From the NCBI GenBank assembly GCA_022495005.1, contig JAGYXB010001049.1, positions 62,001-126,000 of the forward strand: a DNA stretch of 64,000 nucleotides. The letters are read 5' to 3'. Below the pieces are notes generated by a model. That model saw only the letters and a program-made list of their open reading frames with translations, searched no databases and was not told the origin of the DNA. Positions within the stretch are counted from its first letter, which is position 1, and each line of letters starts with the position of its first letter. The translations under genes were made by a program, and so were the position numbers. Source of the stretch: Rhyacophila brunnea (taxonomy: Eukaryota > Arthropoda > Insecta > Trichoptera > Rhyacophilidae). Below are positions 25,401 through 36,074 of the stretch, piece after piece.

Positions 25401-28400
25401 TCCTATGACAATGATACTCAACATTTTTTTTCTTCGGGCCAAATACATATATTTGTAAAGTAACGCGGGCCGCATCACTACTGGTGTGACGAAAAAAATC
25501 ATGAAACCCCCCCTTTTTTACAAAACATTTTTGAGATTTTAAAAGTTATGCGTGTTTTTTAAATTAATCGTGTGCAATAGCAACACTCTTATACCAGATC
25601 TGATGTGGACCATAATGACAATCCTCTTCGGTTGTCGAAAAAGTCGAAACGAATCTCAAAATATACGAAATTCCTGATAATAAATGTGTTTCGGGCCGCA
25701 CATAAAAGTTTAATGAGCCGCATGCGGCTAGCGGGCCTCAGGTTGAGTATCGCTGTCCTATGATATGATAAGAAAAAGATAGTACATTTTACGTAGCATC
25801 AATGCAGAGCATAGCTTACCAAACTAAAACCTTAAACTCTGGTAAGATACCTCCATAGCAGTGGCGAAGGGTGGAGGTAGGCTGTTAAGATTCGCTATAA
25901 ATAGTGCACACTAAACTTTTTTAGTCATATGTATTTTTTTTTAATGAACTAAGACTACAATTTACAGATGGTGTTAGTTAGTTTTTAAAAATCGGTTAAA
26001 CCATGCCTAAACGAAACCATAATAGTTTTGGTCTAATTTGGGGAATACGACAAAATTGTGGATACTTTTTCATTCATAGTTATTTGTTTTCGTTGGATTA
26101 AAAATACATATTACACATATTGTTGGTTATTTTTTTAATTCATTAAGCCCTGCCTAAACCAAACTATAATAAATAAAAAATATTATTCTATTTATAAAAT
26201 ATTCAAAGTTATGTATGATTTAATTGGATAATTTTAGATATTTTATAAATAGACATGTATTTTTTGACTATTATCTATTATGGCTTGGTTTCTCAGGGTT
26301 TAATTGAATTTTGAAAACTAACCAATACTATCTGTAAATTGTAGTCTTATTTCAATGAAAACAAATATGTATGTCTGAAAAAGTTTAATGTGCACTATTT
26401 ATGGCGGATCTTAACAGCCTACCTTCACCCTTCGCCACTGCTCCATAGTATGGATGCTTACATATACTTCTGAACAAATTCATATTCATCTGATATGGCA
26501 ATTATTTTACTACAATTGAACCTCGGTTATCCGGACCTCGATTATCTTGATTTATTTTTAATCAACAGTTTCGTATGATTATAACAGTGATTCCTAATTG
26601 GGTCCGTGGAATTCTGTTAAGGGTTTCTGTGACCTATTTTTAAACAACAATGTATTTTTAAGTTCAATATCAAAATCAAGAAATTCGATCATGTAATGAA
26701 GGTTACCACCACCTGGCAAAGGATGGAGGTAAGATGTTAATACCCGAGATAAATAATGCACACTAAACTTTGTCAGTCAGTCGTATTTGTTTTCATTGAA
26801 CTAAGACTACAATATGTAGATAGTGTTGTTAGTTTTTAAAATTCAATAAATTAAACTATTCTTTTATTTCTGTCAAAGTATTAAATTTGTACACTCAGCA
26901 CAGCAATTATTTACTACTACCTATGTTACTTTATTATTAAGTGTGTTTTTATTGGCCTGCCCAATAGCTTTGGATCAGGGAACTCAGAGATAATGGGAAC
27001 TGAAATGTCTAACGGGTGAGGATTAGCAGGTAACCGATCTCAAGTAGAGAATAATCCGAGATAAACTTAAACACGTGTCAATAATACGTCATACATCAAA
27101 TACTCACAATTGCTCTCAGTTTATGCATTGACGCTCATATTATATTGGTGTATTACATACACGCACTATTGCACGTGCATAATGCATGTTTCATTTTCGT
27201 AGGACACTCACACATTCAAAATGCTGTATAAAAATGTAGTGTATTGAATATTGCCTATCGGAATTCTATTTATTATCAGATGTTCTGTGCTTTGGACAAA
27301 GGTGTGTTTAAGTAACTATTCTATTAAAGTTTTCGCCTGCATACTATGCTGTATAATTTGATACTAAAAATGTCATAAAAATAGGAAGTAACAACGTTTG
27401 GTGTACTTAAAGAGCTGCTAAACGGCATATTGTCATGGTCCACATGCTACGGCTTTACATGAATGTTTTGAAACTGTCCTATCTAGATCTTAAAATGTGT
27501 TGATCGAGTAGAAATTCCTAGAGTTTCTAGAAAATGCCCTAAAGGTTTAGCCAAACTAAAAAGGTTGGGAATCACTTGTACTGTACTTAAAATTTAAAAT
27601 ATATTATAATCAGTAAAACAGTATTTTTTTTTTCAAAAATTGCTGGAGGTAAAAATAGATGATTTATAAATTAAAATTTGGAAAATTTAATTTCTATGAA
27701 TTCACTTGATCAATTTTGTAAAATAACAACAAAATAAATACAAGAAAGTATGACACTTCATATATTTATCATATTTTTTGATAGAAATCTATCATTGATT
27801 TGAAAAACCAGCGGCAAACAAAATTTTGAAAATAGCCGATATACTGAATTATTAAATTTGTTAGTTAGGTAGGTTATCATTCTCGATTTTATGAATTTTG
27901 CCGCTGTTCCAGTAAACAAACTTGTACTAAGATTTTTTATGTTTCATAATGGTAATTTGTTATTTCTAAAAAAAACATCGATATTTGAATTATTTTTTCC
28001 AACTTTGTTATTTATTCATTGTATACCTATCAACTAACTGGAAAGTATTTGATAAATCCTTGAGCTGGGATAAGTAAAAATGACGAAAGCTTTTAATGAT
28101 TAATTAATTTGCTAAAAATTAAAAAAAAAATACATTTAAAAGAAAAGGCCCATCTTATGCGGCACAAATTGAAAACCGCATAAAATTGGTAGATAATAAT
28201 AATTCGTTGAACAGGTGCATATTTAAGTTAAACTAAAAAAATAGAAAAATGTCAATATTTATTAACAAATAACTAGGTACGACAATTAAATTGAATGTGT
28301 AGCTTTAATTTAAAATAATAGGTTGCGAAGGTTAATTAATAATAAGCGTAGTGAATTAATTGGTCCTTCATAGAAAAAAAATCTATTTGACAACCTAAGA

Positions 28401-28502
28401 AATGTCAGCAAAACGATTTATGAAAAAACTTACCTCGTAATTTATGTATTGTTTCCTCCATTCTGGTGTGATGTGAGCGCCCAGATGCTCTGCAAATTTC
28501 AT
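13432..28502 (-). CDS. XPR1: XPR1-like inorganic phosphate exporter (SPX-EXS protein), 11 exons
   Basis: Exons in coding order: 28502-28434, 25167-25014, 24302-24073, 23983-23722, 22284-21914, 19774-19627, 17925-17731, 16861-16689, 16598-16465, 15746-15591, 13549-13432. All introns are GT-AG and the phases join without a break to 2010 nt (669 aa plus TAA); human XPR1 is 696 aa. The N-terminus [19 protein letters not shown] begins the SPX domain (about residues 1-230), which includes [19 protein letters not shown] and the lysine surface [11 protein letters not shown] (141-151) that binds inositol pyrophosphates. Hydrophobic segments follow (about 215-375, with [19 protein letters not shown]). 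The EXS domain (about 400-610) carries [40 protein letters not shown] and [20 protein letters not shown]. The last exon is a lysine-rich cytoplasmic tail. The family exports phosphate from cells across the plasma membrane. Introns 1, 4, 6, 7 and 10 hold transposon copies. Confidence 0.96.
13808..13850 (+). repeat. LINE 3'-end scrap
   Basis: CAGCAGTGGATTGACCC followed by GGTGATGATGATGATAATAA is the same C-terminal and 3'-tail sequence seen at 46441-46485 and in the array at 58866-59345. It lies in the last intron of XPR1. Confidence 0.55.
14210..14610 (+). pseudogene. Non-LTR reverse-transcriptase 3'-end relic in the last XPR1 intron
   Basis: Plus-strand frames, antisense to XPR1, give [16 protein letters not shown], then [20 protein letters not shown] and [20 protein letters not shown]. 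This is the usual order downstream of the polymerase domain in many insect LINEs (LPR--W---NR-RTG, HKWG------C-CG, -Q---HI---C--RAF-G). Stops and frame breaks interrupt it, and the first Cys of the zinc-knuckle pair is a Trp (LWEC). No upstream polymerase domain is visible. Confidence 0.7.
17067..17500. repeat. 430-bp MITE family A, copy 2 (inverted), in XPR1 intron 7
   Basis: Same family as 10802-11222 but in opposite orientation: starts GTGCCTGTACATGTGCATGG and ends TAAATCCATGCATGTTTAAA. The interior words (TTTTGATTCATGCATGCAA, CTACTGCGCAGGCGCAGATC) are the complements of those in copy 1. Confidence 0.85.
18144..18750 (+). mobile_element. pogo/Tigger-type deletion derivative in XPR1 intron 6
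   Basis: A 607-bp element with inverted ends CAGTACACTCTCAGTAATCC (18144) and GGATTACTGAGAGAGTACTG (ending 18750), flanked by TA on both sides (18142-18143, 18751-18752). On the plus strand, 18291-18510 still codes for a recognisable slice of a Tigger/pogo transposase: ETGLFWKLL, then [20 protein letters not shown] and [17 protein letters not shown]. This slice sits around the first catalytic Asp of the DDE domain, which is not itself in a conserved context. The rest of the gene is deleted, so the copy could only move in trans. Confidence 0.85.
19052..19200 (-). mobile_element. tRNA-derived SINE, second family, in XPR1 intron 6
   Basis: Read on the minus strand it begins CGGCTCTCATAGGGCAGTGT, with a B-box-like GGGTTCGGATT about 45 bp later, and ends in CAAGGGCAT and a poly(A)-like run (T-run at 19052-19062 on the plus strand). 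Its 3' tail resembles the 3' end of the LINE relic at 36075-36720. Confidence 0.6.
22451..22852. repeat. 430-bp MITE family A, copy 3, in XPR1 intron 4
   Basis: Ends ATGGATTTACTGCTGACAGT and AAGTAAATCCATGCACGTGT; interior words AATCAAAAAAGTTCAGAGGC and GACAGTCAGCACTTTTACGT match copy 1 in the same orientation. Confidence 0.85.
25409..25755. repeat. hAT-type MITE with 8-bp target duplication, in XPR1 intron 1
   Basis: 347 bp with inverted ends CAATGATACTCAACA and TTGAGTATCGCTG, bounded by a perfect 8-bp duplication TCCTATGA (25401-25408 and 25756-25763). Subterminal GGGCC/GGCCGC words (CGGGCCGCATC, GCCGCATGCGGC) are typical of non-autonomous hAT elements. Confidence 0.9.
25859..26440. repeat. 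hAT-type foldback MITE family B, copy 1, in XPR1 intron 1
   Basis: 582 bp, ends CAGTGGCGAAGGGTGGAGGT and its near-complement ending CACCCTTCGCCACTG, flanked by a perfect 8-bp duplication CTCCATAG (25851-25858, 26441-26448). Almost the whole length folds back on itself: GTTAAGATTCGCTATAAATA pairs with the mirrored stretch near 26400, and the centre holds a second inverted pair around GCCCTGCCTAAACCAAACTA. Related copies: 37789-38382, 26706-26850 and 58323-58535. Confidence 0.92.
26706..26850. repeat. Left-end fragment of MITE family B
   Basis: GGCAAAGGATGGAGGTAAGA and AATAATGCACACTAAACTTT follow the first 145 bp of copy 1 with about 80-85% identity by eye, then stop. No right end is found. 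Confidence 0.7.
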
Positions 28503-29857
28503 TTTACAACTTTTTAAAGAATAGTATTATTGTTTTGGTTATACCTCAGAACATGACAGCTTTTGAGAGAATCTAGAAAATTATGACGTTTCGACGGTAT
28601 CATAGACTAAATAATATACTTTTGAGTTTTGACGGTGTATTTAGAATTCGGCGCTGGCAAGACACAAAATTCCAATTGCCAAAATTTTCCAATTCACAGA
28701 CAAATTTAAAACACAGTGATGTGATAATACTTGATCAGTTGTTGCACCAATAAATTCAACCGAAACTATAATACCTACTTACCGTAGTCTTCTATTTAAA
28801 ATAGCATATGATTTCAATATGTTTTAAATAAATAATGAAAATATACATCCATCTTTATATTTTTCAGCAAAATCTTTCAATCAAAATTTTATTGTCGGAA
28901 ACAATATTTATTTTATAGGTAAGTACTAGTACCTACATCATGCGCCCCACATCCTGAAGAGGGCCCCCAGGCCAGGATCTATGGTGGGCCCCTCTACAAG
29001 TCAGGAAACACACCAAATAATTTTATAATAAAATTCTAGACGCCAATTATATCACATCAAATTACATCGCACAGTAACATATTTTAGAATGTTTTTTATT
29101 ATCAATAAAAATATCGCTACAGGACACTTTTTTTACTATTAGAGAAAGTTTGTGGTGTGTTTTTCTCACTTAATTGCTCGACTCGCCACGTCGGGCCTCC
29201 CCTAAGCCCGGGCCCCCAGGCTAGAGCCCTGTCAGCCTCCACCTTGTGGGGGCCATGACCTACATAATATTATTATGTTTATGCCATATTGTTTTAGTTT
29301 CCGTAATACTGTTTTGGCGTTATTATCAGAGAATAATTAATGCTGATATAGTTATGATTTTTTTTAACATTATACAAAAAAATAATAGAATTTAGGTACC
29401 TATCAAATTTTGTTTAATTGTGTTGAGTTGTGTTGAATTTAAAACGGCATGTTAGGTATTTTTATGTAAAAAATTATTTTAAACGATTTTTTTTTAAATT
29501 AATTTTTTTAAATATTTTTGAGGCTTGAAATTTAGCGTTTGAAATATTTGGATATTCATAGACAATAATTTATACACTTTTGACGGAATACAATTTTGAC
29601 ATCTTGAGAAAATTAATGTCGACTGACATGCTAAACAGCTGATGAAAACTGTTTACAAATGGCGAAAATCTGTAAAACGTGGACCAATGAGGTTTAGATT
29701 TACAGCTTCAATAAAAACACATTATTAATCATAGCAATATTATTCACTGTTGTGTAGTGTCTTATTACCTACTCGCCGGCTTGGATGTACTCCTTTTGGA
29801 GGGAAGTGGAATAGTTCTTTTTTCAATACACCTACTCGAAATATCATTTTATTAAAA
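28503..29857. promoter_or_regulatory. Shared upstream region of the divergent XPR1 and SIL1 genes
   Basis: The two start codons (28502 on minus, 29858 on plus) are 1355 bp apart, so both promoters must lie here or start within it. I see no convincing TATA box or CpG island. The only clear structure is a GC-rich repeat at 28938-29259. The assignment rests on gene layout alone. Confidence 0.5.
28938..29259. repeat. GC-rich repeat family C, copy 1
   Basis: About 320 bp with GCGCCCCACATCCTGAAGAG and GGGCCCCTC at one end, TTTTTTTACTATTAG in the middle, and CTGTCAGCCTCCACCTTGTG and GGGGGCCATGAC at the other. The same blocks in the same order occur at 40383-40729. Ends are weakly inverted (ATGxxCCCCACA). 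Confidence 0.75.
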
Positions 29858-32800
29858 ATGAAGTTACTGGAGAACATTACTTATGTTATGTTCATGTGTG
29901 TGATGTTTTGCTATTGCAATGTCAAAAATGATACGAATAAATCCGATGAATTTGTCCCGACGCACGAATGGCAGGTGGTGAAAAAAGGTAAGAGCCAGAT
30001 TTCTTTTAAGTTTTATTTGCACAAATGTTTAACTTCCTTTATATTTTTCGTAATAGGCGGTGTTGTAGAAAACACAATCTTCACAAATATTCATGTGCAC
30101 GGTGTTGCTTTCACTATTTTCACTAGGTATCTTATTTCAGTTGAATTTTTAGAGAGCTTTTAGTGGTTAACAGATGAAGTAAGTAGTCATTGATACCAGC
30201 CAAAAAGAATATTTTAATTTTTTTTAAAACATACAATACCTTTGTCATTTTCATTCTTTCATTAATCAATGGGACAACAGCCTACTCATGACTCCCAATG
30301 TTGAGTTTAGCTTTTCCTATCTCTGAATATGTATTGTTTTAGCCTGCGATCCTTCACACCACATTACAGCATCCATCCATTTCGTATTCGTATTTCATCT
30401 AAAAGTTCTGTAATCAATGTGCTCTGCTTCTTCTAGAAACCACTAATTTTTACACTGTGATGAAATATTCCTTTTAAAAACTTAGTTTATTATTTATTAC
30501 ATCATCAATCATGTCCCAACAGCTTGGGGAGGCCCGTGGTCTCCTCTAGATATTGTCCCCTATTCTGGTATATTTTCCTCCTGCTGGTTGCTTGCACATT
30601 CTGGGTTATGCGATTCAACCATTGCAATTTACAATTTGGGTTGCGGTGATCAGATTTTTTATTACAATCTTGTTAATTAATTATTTTCATATTTTAATAT
30701 TTACCTACACCTTATTTTAATAATTTTACATGTCATATTAGTCTTTTAAAAGTCATATAGATTTATATTTTTTTAATCCATGTTCTACCCTAAAAAAACC
30801 GTATGGGCCGCCACAGAGTGGAGGTTATATTAACAGATTTTTGTTTTTACGAGAAATGGACGACATCTATATTTACCAGAAACGGGATTCGGACCCAGGA
30901 CCCATTTACAGTACTTAGCTGTTAGGCCATCGTAAAATCTATCATAATTACTTAAGTAGTTAAAAATATTGAAATAGATAATATGGACCAGTGCTCCGCA
31001 ACCGGTGTGCCTCGAGACGATGCTAGGTGTGCCGTGGTGCATTGCTAAAAAAAAAACACAAATAATTTTGTATATTATACAATACTTACTTAATAGCCAA
31101 ATTTGCGTACATGGCTGGTAATAGGTATAATTGAAAACCTGCATGAACTTAATAAAGCAATACAAGGTCAGATTGAAAATATAATGACATGCTCTGATAA
31201 ATTAGAAGGAGTTAAGACAAGAATCTCTATAAATGTACCAAAGGACCTATCAGACCACCATTGAAAACAAACAATTAATTTTGGATCCGTCTCAAAAACA
31301 TTCAACTTTGCTACAAAAGAAATTTCATCATTACTTTCATACAATCAATTCGGCTGGATTCGAAACCCTTTTGCAACCAATGCCGAAAATTCTGTAGAAG
31401 CGCTTTCCCTATAAATTCGAAAGGAATTGGTTGAATTTAGAAACGACTTTGGTGTGCCGTGGGTAGGAAAAGGTTGCGGAGCATTGATATAGAGTATAGA
31501 CTATGAAAACAACTTGTATCCATAAAAATATTTTTTTAATGAGTACTTAATAGGTACCGAGTAAATTAATTACCTGTCATTTTCATTGACTTTTGACCCA
31601 TCTTTTCAATGTCTTCAAGGTTCAATTATTACTATGAATATTAATTTGCATATTATTCATACTTTGGATTCTTTTATTTTAATTAAAATTATTTATTATC
31701 ACTCAATATAAGTTTTTATTATTGCTTTTTATGATAGAAATTATTAAATTATGAAGGTGTCATCAGTCAGTGTAAATTTAATTTGGCATGTTATGTAATA
31801 TCTACTTTCTATCATGATTAATTATAATTTAAGTTTAGCAATAGTGTTCTAATAATTATACTGCAAATTTTTTTTTCAGGTCAACCCGTACCAAAAGGAT
31901 TACACATAAGAATAAATTTCGAGACAGGTGTGACGGAAGCGAAGTTAATGGATGCCAATGAAACTGATGTGAAATCGCTATCAGTTGTCAATGAGGAAAA
32001 CGAATCTAAAGAAAACCAAACTACACATAACAGTACATTAAATATTGAGAAACAGGCTGCTGATTCATCGAGAATGACCAAAGCAGAAATTGATGAGGCT
32101 CTAAAAAATATTCCTTTAGATGTTCTGAACCCGACGGACCCGAAAAGATTCCGAACACTCGAGGAACTTAAGTCTGATTTTAAAGACATGAAAATGTCTA
32201 TCAAAACTGATGCAGAAGTAATGCAAGATCTGTTCAAAAGATATGAACTGCTGAAGAAGTATTTTCCTCATTCTGATAAAAAAATGGATAATTTGGAACG
32301 AGAAATTGTAGACAGCCGAGCGTCCATTGAAATATTGAATATTTTAACTGACTTGGAATATTTGGTGCACCAGTTCGATAATGCTAATGAATTTGTGAGA
32401 CTGAAAGGATTTGAAAAAATTGTTTATCCGCATTTGAATACCACAGATAGCACATTGAAAGCGGAGGCCATCAAATTGCTTGGTTCGTCTCTGCAGAATA
32501 ATATTAAAGTACAGATATACGCCTTGGAGACGGGAGCCGGTGAGAATTTGCTCAAAATTTTGGCGCTCGATAAAAATGAGCATGTAAAGGCAAGAGCTGT
32601 TTTTGCAATTGGCTGCCTGGTAAGAAGATTTCCTCTGGCGCAAAAACAAGTTATCTCCAAACACGGCATGGACGTTTTCCATAAGATTTTGTCATCAGAT
32701 AATCCATCTTATGTGAAGCTTAAAATAAAAATTCTCACTTTGCTCGAAGATTTAGTTCTGGAGCACAAATCAGTGCTTGAAAATCATGTGGTGGGGCATC

Positions 32801-33183
32801 CGGCCGATGAAGACAAGCTAAGGCAGTATTACCAAGTAGATCTGATTAGTAAACTCTCAAATCCAGCCTCCTGTGACATTCTGAGTAAATTGTTACAGGA
32901 GTATTTTGAATATGACAACATGAATATTGATAACATCGATAAAATATTCTCTGTCATTAATACATTCAGTCATATTTGCAAACACCATCATTATAAAGAT
33001 AAGAGTCTTCTAATTGTGTTCCATAAAATGCAAACATTGTATGAGAAAATTGTCGCAAAGAAGGTCGGCGATCAAAGTTCTGAAGAGTCCGACGAGGATA
33101 CTGAATTCTTTAGTAATATCTTAGTAATGATTGACAATTACATCACCGTTTTGAATGATGCCAAACTTAAAGAAGAACTGTGA
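29858..33183 (+). CDS. SIL1: SIL1 nucleotide-exchange factor for the ER Hsp70 BiP, two exons
   Basis: Exons 29858-29987 and 31880-33183 (GT-AG; AAAAAAG|gtaaga, ttttttcag|GTCAAC) join in frame to 477 codons plus TGA. Residues 1-20 form a hydrophobic signal peptide (ITYVMFMCVMFCYC). Then comes the SIL1 signature FVPTHEWQVVKKGQPVPKGLH and INFETGVTEAKLMD, which matches the N-terminal region of animal SIL1. Residues from about 130 to 420 are helical armadillo-like repeats (e.g. HVKARAVFAIGCLVRRFPLA). The protein ends in KEEL, a KDEL-type ER-retrieval signal. SIL1 binds BiP in the ER lumen and releases ADP, so that BiP can cycle during protein folding. The ATG at 29858 is the first in frame; the frame is open upstream only from a TTG. 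The 1.9-kb intron holds a SINE and a hAT remnant. Length is close to human SIL1 (461 aa). Confidence 0.95.
30778..30936 (-). mobile_element. tRNA-derived SINE, copy 2, in the SIL1 intron
   Basis: Shares GGCCGCCACAGAGTGGAGGT, ACAGATTTTTGTTTTTACGA and GAGAAATGGA with copy 1 at 8259. The promoter end reads CGATGGCCTAACAGC and GGGTCCGAATCCCG on the minus strand, a worn A/B-box pair. The middle of the body is deleted. Confidence 0.75.
30989..31486 (+). mobile_element. hAT remnant with a transposase C-terminal slice, in the SIL1 intron
   Basis: Ends CAGTGCTCCGCAACCGGTGT and GGTTGCGGAGCATTG are inverted copies; the flanking octamers ATATGGAC and ATATAGAG agree at five of eight positions, an eroded hAT-type duplication. 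GGTGTGCC words sit just inside both ends. On the plus strand about 31340-31450 encodes FGWIRNPFATNAENSVEAL and RKELVEFRND, which resembles the W-R-PF---------L dimerisation segment of hAT transposases of the ZBED5/GTF2IRD2 type. The rest of the gene is missing. Confidence 0.75.
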
Positions 33184-34573
33184 GGCATGTTTACCGAGCG
33201 ATCCTTACTTTATGTAGCCGACGACGCTATTTTTAAGTGATATTTTAATTGTGGCCTAGCTTTGCTCGATTCTTTTGTTTTTAAACCTAGATACCTTACT
33301 TCTTCATTTGGTAGTTTGTAATGTATATATCCACATTCTGTCTTCACATGAGTGTTATAATTATGTAAGCAAATGTGAACGGAATTCTCATTATGTAATT
33401 CGAATACCTTGCGGGTTCTTGGGAACACAGTGTGAAACATTATGTTTTATTCACATGTATTGCGACTAGAAAAAAATAACTTTTATTTTTGTCAAAATTA
33501 ATTCAAATACTACTTAGTCTTGGAAATTCTTTCAAGTGTTGAAAATAATTTCAATACTATATGGCTTCATATTGTAAATATTGACAGTTATGTACTACAT
33601 TCATTTAATGCGACTGATCCAATGACAACCTAAAATGTGTAGATTTAAATCAAACAACAAAAGAGCAAAGACAACACAAAAATGTAACATAAAAATTCCT
33701 ATATCTTTTACTCAAGCCGTTCATATTTTTCAGTTGATCTTTAGATCTCCCATTTTTTAATCTGTAAACCAACAAAAAAATCATGGAGTAAACGGACGAA
33801 TAAAATATCGGCTGGGCTAATAACATTTAAAATGTGTTTGAAATCCAACAAATCCCAATCGTTGGTATTTTGTTCTGAAAACTTGGGATTCACTAGAAAC
33901 GGAAATCCCAAACCCTTCGAGTTAGTTTGTCAATGGATCAGTAACATATTTTTAATGTGAATTAAATAACATATAAATATCTTACTATTTTTTTTATAAC
34001 TTCCTAGCTTTGTTTTGTAGTGTTAGTATTGATTGTAATATTTATGATTGTTCATACAAGTAAATATATTTTAACTTATGATGTGGATAAACCGTGACCA
34101 ACATCAGACATCTCCATAGATAGACTGTACCATAAATCAGATACTTCACGGTTTCTCTATTGTTTTAAAACATTAAAGTTTCATTGAGTACATATTTATT
34201 TTATTTATTATATGTATTAAGAATTTGACTGTTACACTAGTTTGTACCTACTCATCTTTCAATGTAATTATTATTTTTACATTATTCCTTTTTTTTCATA
34301 TAGAGACATCTATAAATGTTTTTTCAAATAGTACTATTTAACATTTTACTATAATCATAGATGTCACTAACAAGTATTGTTGAACATGTCATGTAGTTGT
34401 TTAATCCAATGGATTTTGTTCATTTCAGTAAAAAATCCTACTGAATAAGGTTCCCGCTCTGCATCATTTTATATTTTGTCAGTGTTCAATACACATTTAC
34501 AGCATTATGATATTATGTTACACAAATTTTTGTACTGTCTAAAATTTTACATGCATTCGTTTCAGGACAACTA
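33184..34573. other. SIL1 3' flank
   Basis: No coding region recognised. It should contain the SIL1 3' UTR; a candidate AATAAA lies near 33800 and others further on. Confidence 0.5.
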
Positions 34574-34862
34574 CAGGGGTCCTCATTATCCAAGTATTCA
34601 TTACCCGAATCCCCGCAGTTACAAGTTTGCAGGAAAATGCAAAAATACATAAAAAACACAAGCGCAACGCTCACAGTCGTCAACTGTCACTTACAATCAT
34701 ACACTACTACGCTATTTATGTTTTGCTCACCTATCTTTTTCTTTTCTAAACGTTTCCCAATTAAACGAATTTACTAAGTAATTTTGATCCCCGTTTTAAG
34801 TGGATTCGCTTTAAGAGGTGTTTTTTCATTCCCAATTACCCTCGGATGACGAGGATCTCCTG
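34574..34862. repeat. pogo-like MITE with TA duplication
   Basis: 289 bp with ends CAGGGGTCCTCATTATCC and GGATGACGAGGATCTCCTG in inverted orientation, each next to TA (34572-34573, 34863-34864). Ends of the form CAG-GG-CCTC-TTATCC are typical of pogo/Tigger non-autonomous elements. A related single end (TTGAACCTCGGTTATCCGGA) is at about 26516. Confidence 0.75.
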
Positions 34863-35465
34863 TATATTATTTTAATGTATTATGTATGTACAATATTATA
34901 CCCTGTTAGACCTATTAATTAAATTCTCATAAATTATTCTACTATTTAATGATATACTTATTACATTGTAATAATGTAGATTGATTTTGATTCCTCACGC
35001 GTGACTGAATTAAATAATTATTATATACATCTAGAAAATTGGTATATAATATTTGTATGAAAACCTATTAATTTATTGTTAATCCAACTGTATAAAAATT
35101 ATTAGAAATGTGTAATTAATATTATTAGGTTAAAATACTTTCAGGTCAAGGCACTTAATTGTTAATATTGTGCATTATTTGGACATGGCATTAGGCCTAT
35201 TTATTTTGGCAAAAAACCTATGATTAGTGAATATTTTTAGTCTTTATTATAATTTATGTGTTTGACTATTAAATTGAATGTCATAGTGCAGGAAGGAGCC
35301 AATCAACACAGTATAGAAATTTATAGATATTTTTTGCAGTTTGAAGAGAAATATACAGGTATTAATTTGTTTTCAAAAATAGACAATTCTTTTTTTCTAA
35401 TAACTACAAAACTGTAACACTTATGTATCTCATTAGGGCATGCCTCAATTATTGCCTCATATTAA

Positions 35466-35690
35466 GAGGCCATCCATGGACTGAAACCATATGCCATACT
35501 AAACTTATGATTTTTGTTCATGAAAATATATTTTCACTATATTTGTAAGTGTAAGTATATGGTATAAACGGATACGATCAGATGCTTATAATAAATACTT
35601 TGTGAAAATATATTTACGTGAACAGAAAAGATAAGCTTAGTATGGCACACAGTTCGAAACCGCATATGGTTTCAGTCCATGGATGGCCTA
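35466..35690. repeat. MITE with about 26-bp inverted ends
   Basis: GGCCATCCATGGACTGAAAC followed by CATATG (35468) is mirrored by CATATGGTTTCAGTCCATGG and ATGGCC (ending 35688). TGCCATACTAA / TTAGTATGGCA inside also pair. No second copy was found and the target duplication is unclear. Confidence 0.75.
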
Positions 35691-36074
35691 TAAGAAACAG
35701 TTAATGTATATTATTATTGATACACAAATTTAATATGCGGGATAGTTTCTTCCTGCATTTCTATCCATCGATATATTTATTCACTTGAAATCTAGTCTTA
35801 ATGTTTTGCATTTGTGCCAAAATATGTGACCATTGTTATGTTTTTATATTGTATGAAAAATGTAAATTTTTTAATGTGTGTATGAAAAATGTATAAATTA
35901 AAATGTTGTTGAAATTTCTCCTGTATTATAATTATTTTGTTTTACTTGCACAAGTTAATGCAGCGGCGCATTTTGTTAACACAAATGCCGATTCGTCAGA
36001 AAATTTAAAAAAGGGACCTCCAAAAAGTTAGTCACAAAGTTATTAAATTATATACTTATATATTTTTTTTAAAT

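Noticed and set aside
26516..26560. Complete pogo-like element starting TTGAACCTCGGTTATCCGGA
   Set aside because: Only one end is recognisable; no inverted partner found within the next 1 kb.
29750..29857. N-terminal extension of SIL1
   Set aside because: The frame is open but begins at TTG; the first ATG is 29858 and it starts a proper signal peptide.
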